From contig JAILXW010000001.1 in the NCBI GenBank assembly GCA_045430305.1, positions 620,001 through 684,000 of the forward strand: a stretch of DNA of 64,000 nt, written 5' to 3'. The stretch comes from Agarilytica sp045430305. Lineage in GTDB: Bacteria > Pseudomonadota > Gammaproteobacteria > Pseudomonadales > Cellvibrionaceae. Position numbers and translations under genes: made by a program. The notes under the pieces are model-generated. The model did not search any database. It had not been told where the DNA came from and worked only from the letters and a program-made list of their open reading frames with translations. Below, piece after piece: positions 53,356-62,200 of the stretch; position 1 is the first letter of the stretch, and every line of letters starts with the position of its first letter.

Positions 53356-54210
53356 TTACGTTTGAGTAGATCCCATTTTGGCTTCGCCTGAGTCAACGGT
53401 TTGGTATATGAGGGTATTGATCGTCATTGGCCCTACACCGCCAGGCACAGGTGTGATGGCTGATACACGGTCATAAAGCGGCGCAAGTTCAATATCGCCA
53501 ACACCGCCTGGGTGATAACCGGCATCTACCACAACGGCACCGTCTTTGATCCAATCGGCTTTAATAAATTCGGGTTTGCCCACCGCGCCAACAACAATGT
53601 CTGCGCGTTTTATATGGTCTGCAAGGTTTTCGGTGCGTGAATGGCAAATGGTCACGGTGGCGTTGGCATTTAACAGCATCGCAGCCATGGGTTTGCCAAG
53701 TATTGGGCTGCGACCAACAACAACTGCGTGCTTGCCGGCAAGGGGAATATCGTAGCCTTCGAGTAAACGCATGATGCCTTTAGGTGTTGCGCAGCCATAG
53801 GCTTTTTCACCCATTGCCATACGGCCAAAACCGAGGCAAGTCACACCATCAACGTCTTTTTCGAGTGCAATAGCATCGAAACACAGGCGTTCGTCTATTT
53901 GTTCTGGTACCGGGTGTTGCAAAAGGATGCCGTGTACGTCTGGGTTATTGTTAAGTTCTTGAATTTTATTGAAAAGTTCTTCTGTGGTGGTGCTAGAGGG
54001 TAGTTCGATTCGCAGTGATTCCATACCAATACGAGTACAGGCATTCCCCTTCATTTTCACATAAGTAGCTGAGGCAGGGTCGTCACCGACCAATATAGTC
54101 GCCAGAATAGGGGTGGAAGCGGTGTTTTCTTGAAGGGCTGCAACGCGCTTGCTCAACTCTTCTTCGGTTTTTTTGGCTAACGCCTTGCCGTCCAGTACAA
54201 CTGCACTCAT
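53356..54210 (-). CDS. folD: Bifunctional methylenetetrahydrofolate dehydrogenase/cyclohydrolase FolD
   Basis: FolD interconverts methylene-, methenyl- and formyl-tetrahydrofolate for purine and methionine synthesis. Family segments are SATYVKMKGNAC (the catalytic Tyr-Val-x-x-Lys), VHGILLQHPVPEQID, KDVDGVTCLG, the nucleotide loop VVVGRSPILGKPMA, and TPVPGGVGPMT at the C-terminus. The typical QLPLP is QHPVP here, a variant found in part of the family. The ATG at 54210 has AGG eight bases upstream and is preferred over the one at 54216. The length of 284 residues is normal. It is 18 bases from the rsuA-type gene. Confidence 0.95.
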   Translation of the reverse strand: MSAVVLDGKALAKKTEEELSKRVAALQENTASTPILATILVGDDPASATYVKMKGNACTRIGMESLRIELPSSTTTEELFNKIQELNNNPDVHGILLQHPVPEQIDERLCFDAIALEKDVDGVTCLGFGRMAMGEKAYGCATPKGIMRLLEGYDIPLAGKHAVVVGRSPILGKPMAAMLLNANATVTICHSRTENLADHIKRADIVVGAVGKPEFIKADWIKDGAVVVDAGYHPGGVGDIELAPLYDRVSAITPVPGGVGPMTINTLIYQTVDSGEAKMGSTQT

Positions 54211-54346
54211 GCACATTTCCTGCTATTGGGGTTCTTCGAAAGGGTATATGCTCTATTCTCCCACAGCTTTGCTGCACGACCAAATAAATCAATGAAATCA
54301 AGCTCATAGCCCGATTCTCCGCACGTTAAATTGTTTCATTTTGACG

Positions 54347-54375
54347 TTGACGCAGATCATAGGCGCCGGTATGAT
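54347..54375 (+). promoter_or_regulatory. Strong sigma-70 promoter of the tRNA cluster
   Basis: TTGACG (54347-54352), a 17-base spacer and TATGAT (54370-54375) match the consensus well. They are followed by a GC-rich discriminator (GCACCGC), as in stringently controlled tRNA operons. A second TTGACG directly before it (54341) is an alternative. Transcription would start about 74 bases before tRNA-Pro. Confidence 0.75.
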
Positions 54376-54455
54376 GCACCGCTCTCGAAACATGGCTCAT
54401 TTTTACTCGCGAACTTCAATTTGCTAGCTAAAATAAAGCATGAGAGAGATATTGG

Positions 54456-54532
54456 CGGAGTGTAGCGCAGCTTGGTAGCGCGCCTGCTTTGGGAGCAGGA
54501 TGTCGGGGGTTCGAATCCCTCCACTCCGACCA
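54456..54532 (+). tRNA. tRNA-Pro (anticodon TGG)
   Basis: A 77-base cloverleaf with the acceptor CGGAGTG pairing to CACTCCG, the anticodon stem CCTGC/GCAGG with loop TTTGGGA (anticodon TGG), the T-loop GGTTCGAATCC and an encoded CCA end. It is the first gene of a three-tRNA cluster. Confidence 0.95.
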
Positions 54533-54553
54533 TTCCTTGATGGGTTCAGAAAA

Positions 54554-54630
<77 letters not shown>

Positions 54631-54696
54631 TGTCTAGGTCGTTGGCCTAACCTCATTAGCAGCTCGACGGTCAGTCGGCTTGATGCCTACTTCAAT

Positions 54697-54773
54697 GGTG
54701 ACTGTAGCTCAGTTGGTAGAGCCCCGGATTGTGATTCCGGTGGTCGCGGGTTCAATCCCCGTCAGTCACCCCA
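54697..54773 (+). tRNA. tRNA-His (anticodon GTG)
   Basis: A 77-base cloverleaf with the extra 5' G (position -1) opposite the discriminator C, as tRNA-His requires. The anticodon stem CCGGA/TCCGG holds loop TTGTGAT (anticodon GTG). The T-loop is GGTTCAATCC and CCA is encoded. It is the last gene of the cluster, 66 bases after tRNA-Arg. Confidence 0.95.
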
Positions 54774-54833
54774 TTTCCTTACATTTCTGTTAGTTCTTAA
54801 ATCATTTGCTGCAGCTTTAACGAGGCTTTGTTC

Positions 54834-55640
54834 GTGAACCTATTTGATGCATTGAATAGTGAGGCGCTTCGTTTATACCTGTTTTTATTTTTCTTTTTTC
54901 TGTTCGCGGTTGCAGAAAAAATATTCCCATACCGAAAAAAACTCTTTTCACAATCACAACGCTGGGTAACAAGCTTTTGCCTTGTTCTGGTTTCTGTTTT
55001 TCTACTCAAATTCATCCCTGGCCTAAGTTCAATGTCGGTAGCGCTTTTGGCCGAAAATAACAGCTGGGGTTTATTGTCGCTGCTCGCACTTCCTGTGTGG
55101 CTAAAGATTGTAGTATCTATTGTGGTACTAGATTTCCTGATTTACTTACAACACAGATTGTTTCACAAGGTTGGACTATTTTGGCGGTTTCATCGCGTAC
55201 ACCACGTTGATCGTGACTTTGACGTTGCTACCGGAATTCGTTTTCATCCCTTAGAAATTATATTGTCGATGCTGTACAAGTGTATTTGTGTACTTGCCTT
55301 GGGGTGCCCACTCATTGCAGTGCTCGCTTTCGATATTCTATTAAACGTAAGTGCCTTGTTTACGCATAGTAATTTTCAGCTACCTGAAAAATTGGATCGG
55401 GTATTACGATGGGTGTTTGTAACACCCAATATGCATCGCATACACCATTCCCACCTGGAAGAAGAAACCAATAGCAACTACGGATTTTTTATATCTGTCT
55501 GGGATCGCTTAGGCGCTTCTTACAAAAACGATGCAAAAGAAGGCAATGCGGAATTTACCATTGGCTTAGATGAATATCAGAACGAACAGCCCAGCAGGCT
55601 ATGGTGGAGTTTGCGCTTACCGTTTTCTTCATCCTCCTAA
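54834..55640 (+). CDS. Sterol desaturase/fatty acid hydroxylase family membrane protein
   Basis: This superfamily holds two irons through histidine boxes and hydroxylates or desaturates lipids. The boxes HRLFH, HRVHH and HRIHHS are present at about residues 105-109, 118-122 and 201-206, with further His in FTHSNF. Four to five membrane helices match the family. The start is GTG at 54834 because GAGG at 54822-54825 is eight bases away; an in-frame TTG at 54828 is too close. It follows tRNA-His by 60 bases. The substrate (fatty acid, sterol-like or carotenoid) is unknown. Confidence 0.88.
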   Translation: MNLFDALNSEALRLYLFLFFFFLFAVAEKIFPYRKKLFSQSQRWVTSFCLVLVSVFLLKFIPGLSSMSVALLAENNSWGLLSLLALPVWLKIVVSIVVLDFLIYLQHRLFHKVGLFWRFHRVHHVDRDFDVATGIRFHPLEIILSMLYKCICVLALGCPLIAVLAFDILLNVSALFTHSNFQLPEKLDRVLRWVFVTPNMHRIHHSHLEEETNSNYGFFISVWDRLGASYKNDAKEGNAEFTIGLDEYQNEQPSRLWWSLRLPFSSSS

Positions 55641-55886
55641 AAGGAGGCCACCTTGAAATGGGCGATGCCCTTTGTTGCATCGTGTTATCGAATTAACCGA
55701 TTTGTTTTGTTAGCTCTGTCACATTCTGGTGAACCGAATTCACTAGGCGGGTCAAATGATGAAATATACGTCACAATTTTGTTACAATTCTGCCGCATAA
55801 TTGAACAACTACAAAAAGAACGGATGCTGGCGATGTACCCCAAGGAAGATCCCTGGCCTCTCTTACACCACCATTAGGCCAGAAAT

Positions 55887-56198
55887 ATGATGAAACCTCT
55901 CGCACTTGCGGGCGCGCTTTTCGTGTGCCCCCTCATCGTTAACGCACAATCGATCGCTTCGTTCGACACCTGCTCAACCGCGGTCAATAAACTAGAACGC
56001 TTTACCCAAGCGGGTATTGATCAAACGACGTCTCAACTTCTTAATCAAGACATTACCCAATCACAATTTGACCTTCGCACGGCTGAGCTTGCAGATATGC
56101 AAACGACGTTCACGATGGATGCCTGCATGCAAGGGGAGTTTGCCCCCGTGTATCAATGCTTAGCCATTAAAGAAGGCGACCTCACCAGCTGTCGTTAA
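55887..56198 (+). CDS. Small exported Cys-containing protein of unknown function
   Basis: The protein has a signal peptide (MMKPLALAGALFVCPLIVNAQS, cleaved near residue 20). The mature part is about 83 residues with four Cys (DTC, DAC, YQC and the last SC), probably two disulfides, and Gln/Thr-rich helices. The start may be the second ATG at 55890. It lies 69 bases upstream of the giant secreted protein and on the same strand, so it may serve it. No family is recognised. The 246 bases before it (55641-55886) show no convincing gene. Confidence 0.6.
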   Translation: MMKPLALAGALFVCPLIVNAQSIASFDTCSTAVNKLERFTQAGIDQTTSQLLNQDITQSQFDLRTAELADMQTTFTMDACMQGEFAPVYQCLAIKEGDLTSCR

Positions 56199-56267
56199 TC
56201 ACTTTTATTTTTTTGATTTGAACTTTTTCGCAACACCTATATTGGATATCACTTTTCGAGGATCGTT

Positions 56268-59200
56268 ATGAACGTCTCACTGCTTAAACGGACACTTGCA
56301 CTCTTTGGTTTTTTAGCAACAAACGCCTTTGCCGTTGCCCCAAGTATTACCAGTACCGGCCCCACGGCTCTCGAAGTGAATCAAACTTACACCTACCAAG
56401 TGCAAGCAACAGACCCCGAAGGTGGTGATATTACTTATGCCTTAGGTTTTTACCCCGATGGCATGACAATAGATCAAAATGGATTAGTATCATGGTCGGC
56501 AGCGCTCGACGATGCGGGCAACCACACATTCAAAGTAATCGTGACCGATAACGAAAGTTTAACTGCACACGAATACGTGACCTTGGCAGTGGTCGACCCC
56601 AACAACAACGCACCGGTATTTAATGGTACTGCGGCAACAGCAACTAACATTAATCAGCTGTATCAATTCGACCCGCAAGTAACCGACATCGATGGTGACG
56701 ATATAACACTAAGCGTCGGCAGCTGGCCGGAAGCCCCTGGATTAAACATTGATGCAAATGGCATCGTAAATTGGACGCCCTCAACAGGGCAAGAGGGTGC
56801 CTACTGGGTGTGGGTAGATGCCAATGATGGCAAATTCGGCATTACACAATATTCATATCAATTATTTGTATACGACCCAACAAATAATGCCCCCGTAATT
56901 CTTAATAAAATTGGCGATACAAATGTTAATGTGGGCCAATTGTTTCAATACGACTTGCAAGCGTCAGATGCCGACGGAGACCCTCTCAACTATTCATTGC
57001 AAATTTACCCACAAGTACAAGGTGCTGCAATTTCATCTGAAGGTGTTTTTGAATGGACGCCAAGCATTGATAGCCTCGATATTTCTCATTTTGTAATGGT
57101 AAAAGCGGATGACGGTAAACTTGGCGAAGATGAACACAGTTTTAAATTAACCGTCGTGAACACAGGCAATCAATCGCCCACAATTACCAGCGCAGTAACC
57201 ACAACTGTCGAAGTTAACACTGCCTACCAATACGATGTCGATGCAACAGACCCAGAAAATGACGTGTTAACTTATGCACTTGTAAGCGCGCCTGCTGGTA
57301 TGACAATAGATACTACAACGGGTGTGATTGATTGGTTACCTACAGTCGCTGGCGACTACCTCGTTGACGTAAGTGCAACAGACAACATCAACCCTGCAGT
57401 ATCACAAAGTTTTACATTAACGGTTACTCCACCCTCAAATACAGCACCCGTTGCAAACGATTCAACGGAAACAACAAACGAAGATACTGTTTTAAGCTTC
57501 ACGCTTTCTGCGAATGATGCCGAAGCCGACGCGCTTAGCTATACCGTACTTACGCAACCAACAAATGGAACGCTCACCGGCGCGGCGCCCAATTTAACCT
57601 ACACCCCAAATGCTCATTATTTCGGAACAGACACAATCACATTCCAAGTGAGTGATGGTGAATTTAATTCCAATACCGCAAGCGTTACGATCGTTGTTAA
57701 TGCAATGAACGACGCGCCGATCGCGCACGCACAAAGCCTCACAACAAATGAAGACGCAACACTAGCAATAACATTAAGTGGTACGGATGAAGAGGGCAGT
57801 GCGCTAACGTATTCGATTATTGCACAACCCGGCAACGGTGCATTAACCGGAACAGCGCCTAACTTAACGTACACACCGAATGACAATTTCTTTGGTTCTG
57901 ATGTATTCACTTTTATTGTAAATGATGGCGAACTGGTTTCGGCCGCTGGAACAATAAATATCAATGTGAGTAGTGTTAACGATGCGCCGATCGCACACGC
58001 ACAAAGCCTCACAACAAATGAAGACACAGCACTAGCAATAACGTTAAGTGGTACGGATGAAGAGGGCAGTGCGCTAACGTATTCGATTATTGCACAACCT
58101 GATAACGGTGAATTAACCGGAGCAGCGCCTAACTTAATCTACACACCGAATGAAAATTATTTTGGTGACGACTCGTTTAGCTTTACTGTGAATGATGGAC
58201 AAAGTGATTCCGGCATCGTAACCGTGAGCATTACAGTGGATGCCATGAATGATGTTCCTCTTATGGTTTCTCAGCCGCTAACCGTAGCCACAGAAGGTGT
58301 TTTGTATTCATACGCTCCCGAAGTGATGGATTCAGATAGCGCTTCATTTACCTTCACATTAAATGCATCTAGTACTAGCGCGACAATAGATGCTGCTTCA
58401 GGTGAAATTTCTTGGGTTCCAACCGCCGATGAAATTGGTGCTCATGAATTTATTCTTGAGGTCAGTGACGGCTCGAATTCGGTGTCTCAGAACTGGAACG
58501 TCGTGGTTATCGGTGATCCTGTTTCTCTAGGTGCGTCCTATTTGGGGACAGAGTTTTGGATCGCGTTTAACATGAATTATAAAAAAGATGGGCCTTTTCC
58601 AATACCGGTAGAATCTGAAGATAGAAATCATTGGTTAACGATATCTGCTCCAGCTGGAGCGAGTGGTGTTGTGAGTGTGCCAGGCCTTTCGTTTGAACAA
58701 AGTTTCGATATTGATGCCGGTGAATTGATTCGCATAGACCTTCCTGACCAAGTCATGAATCACGACAATTTTGTTATCGAAAATAAAGGTGTTCACGTTG
58801 TTTCTGATACGGCCATTGGGGTTGTTGCAACGAATTACGCATCTGCTACAACGGATTCAATGCTTGCCTATCCTGTTACGATGATCGGTACTTACTACAC
58901 GATTGCCGATATGTATAGATCAGCACAAAGAGGCCGGGGTGGTCAATTTTCAATCCTCGCGATAGAAGATGAAACTATTGTAAAAATAGTTCCAAAATAT
59001 GGTGAACCAATATGGTTTGATGGTGATCCGCAATACGATACTTTTGATATTGCTTTAGGTCGTGGCGATGTTTTTCATGCGCAGGGAAATTCTTCTAGTT
59101 TTACAGGTGCAACGATAGATGCGAACAAGCCAGTTACTTTGACGGCTGGGGTGAGTCATGCCAATGTGCCGATCGGTGTTAGCTATGCTGATCACCTAAC

Positions 59201-62200
59201 AGAGCAGCTGTTACCGAATAATAAACTCGGCTCTCAATATATAGGGCTGCCACATCACACACGTACAGGTGGTGAATTCTACAAGTTTGTCGCTATTAAT
59301 AATGGAACAAAAATTTGGGTGAATGATAATTTGATCGCGCAACTTGATGCGGGTGAGTACTACGAAGAAATTATTGAGGGCCCAATTAATATAAGAGCGA
59401 ACAAGCGCATTCATGCCCTGCAGGCAAGTACGGGTTCTGAATACGATAACGCCGAATTCGGCGATCCCTTCCTTGTTGCTCTACCGCCATTAGGAGCGTT
59501 TGCCAATGAATATTACTTCGCGACGCCAGAACCGACCGACGCAAATTTACCTACGCACTATATTAGTATCGCGATTCATGAAGACGGACTCAATTCGCTC
59601 GCGATAGACGGGGCTGCAATAGATACGTCAGGTTATATTTCAATTCCTGGAACAGAATATTATTTCGGTTCTCAGTCGGTTTCATTTGGTGCCCACCATG
59701 TGGAATCAACCTCCCCATTTGCGATGATTTTCTACGGGTTTGGTGTTGACCATTCGTATGGGACATTGGCCGGTTTACAAATTGGAGATGCATCAAAAGT
59801 AGCGGCAATAAATTTTGAAGCGCCTAGCGGCACAGCGGTAGTGGGTGACGAATACTGTTTTGATATTCAGTTGCTTGATGCTCAGTCAGAAATTGTGTCT
59901 TTTATTGGGTTTGAATATCATATATCTGAAAACAAAGCGGGTGTTTTATATACGGATGCGCTTGGTACGTCTGAGTTGTGCGACATCCAATACCAACCTG
60001 GTGTAACAACGACTGTTGAAATCAATGTAAACAGCGTTTCTTCAAGCCACATGGTTCAATGGAATGCTCCGACCGATGGCGTTGATCGTGCGCCAGGTTT
60101 TGCAAGCTTACCCGATTTAAATATTCTTACTGAAGAATTTGTCTACCAGGTTGAAGCTTACGATCCGAACGGCGGATCGCTTAGTTATCGGCTCGATATT
60201 TCCCCTGAGGGTATGACAATATCTAGTTTTGGGGAAATACGCTGGACGCCAATAATTCCAGAAGATCGCGCGCCGTCACGCTACGAAGTAATCGTGACAG
60301 TGATTGATTCAGCGGGGTCAGAAGCACAACAGAGTTTTTACCTTACATTTATATCGCCTCCTGAGATGACAAAACCGCTTGAAAGTGAACGTTTTGAGTC
60401 ACCTCATCTGTACGATTCTATTATTGAAATTTATGGCGGTAAATTCGAAAACATTGATTTTGAAATATTGTCTGCGCCGCAAGAAATGGAAATCACTGTC
60501 GGCCCACCCACTGGGGAGTACGTTACTAATATGCCAGAAGTGGAGGGGTTAGTGCGTTACGGTATCGAAGCCGAGTCACTTTCCGCTGAATACCCTCAAT
60601 CAACAAATTACGCAAACCCACTGTGTCGAACGTCTGACCCAGATTTTTCATCAGTGGTACCTATTGAAAACTGGACGTTGGATCTTGGAACGCGCTATAC
60701 CTTGGTAACTTCTCCGATCAGTGATACTAATTTTGATGGTGACGTGAATGATGATGACCAGATATATGCATTTGCATTCTCTAGTGGAGAAATTCATATT
60801 GTTGATCTTTCTAATGGCAGCTTGGTTGACACAATTTCCACCGAAAATTCGGTTGATATAACAGCAGACCCAGCCGTTTTTGATATTGATAACGATAATC
60901 AACTTGAAATTATTTATTTGGAGTCTTCTCGATCAGTTTCTATTTTAAAAGCGATTGAAATAGATGGCAGCGAAATATGGCGAAGCGGGAATATTACCGC
61001 CCAGCCTGGCAGCACATCTATCATTGTGAAAGATATTGATCAAGATGGCTTTGCAGAAATTCAATACGGCCCAGAAATATATGACGCATTTGGCAATTAC
61101 ATGTGGTCCTTTGAGTCAGCTGATCGAGGTGTCGCACATGTTGAGTCATATACGGCCATCGCTGACCTAGATAATGACGGGCTTGATGAGTTGATGTATC
61201 ACGACCAAGTACGCGATGTGACAGGCGCGCTCTTATGGAGCTTCTCTGAAAATGCCAATATCGCTGAGCACCGTGGTGCTTTTGCGGTTGCTAATTTAGA
61301 TAGCGACCCAGAAAAAGAAGTGGTCGCGTCTCTTTATAACCCAGACGACAATACCTATTCGCTCGGTATTTGGGAGCATGATGGCACCGAGGCGATTTCG
61401 CGTATTGCATTAGCCAGTCATGGTGTTCCGGTTGTAGGTGATTTTAACCATGATGGAACCCCCGATATTTATCACCCGGGTGATCGCGTCATTATCACGC
61501 TTGACGGGTTCATTATTCCGGTGGCAACTCAACCTTCCGCAGATGCGCCTGATGTCGTTAGAACAATGCTTGTCGATTTAAACAACGATGGCGCATACGA
61601 ACTGTTTGAATCTTATCAAGAACATTTCCAAATTCGAGATCTGCTTTCTGGTGTTGTGCTCAGTACATTCGAAACCAGTGATAGTATTGAGCCTCTGCGT
61701 GGGGAGTACTCGAGTACAATTTCGATTGTGGATGCCAATCACGACGGCGCAGGTGAGATCATCGTTATTGGCACCGATGGTATTGCCTCACTGCAATCAG
61801 GAACCGATGCGTGGCGACTTCCGAACAGGAGCTATGCTCAACGTTTTGATATTACATCCTCAGAAAGAAATACAAATATTGATATGCAAGGGGTACCTTC
61901 TAGCGCTTTGTTAGCAGACCTTTGGGTTGGTGAATTAAATCTTCGGGCGCAAGCCAATCAATTTATTGTCAGTTCTGAGATAGTAAACCGTGGTGGCGCA
62001 ACCATAACCGATCAATTTAATGTTGTTTTGTATAATCAAGACAAAAGCAGTGGTGGTGTAGAAATTGGTAGAAGTGCACCTGTTGATCTTCTGTACCCAT
62101 CTCAAGCTATGACGCTAGATATTGCTACGCTCACAGAAGCCCAATTAACCGGGGAGTTTTTTGCGTATATAGAATTTATCGATACAACTCCGGGGCAATG

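Noticed and set aside
55653..55877. 74-codon open frame after the desaturase-like gene
   Set aside because: It begins with TTG, has no domain, signal or conserved-looking composition, and ends just before the next gene's start. It is probably chance.
57617..58027. 136-codon minus-strand frame inside the giant gene
   Set aside because: Its internal repetition simply mirrors the duplicated cadherin-like repeats on the opposite strand.
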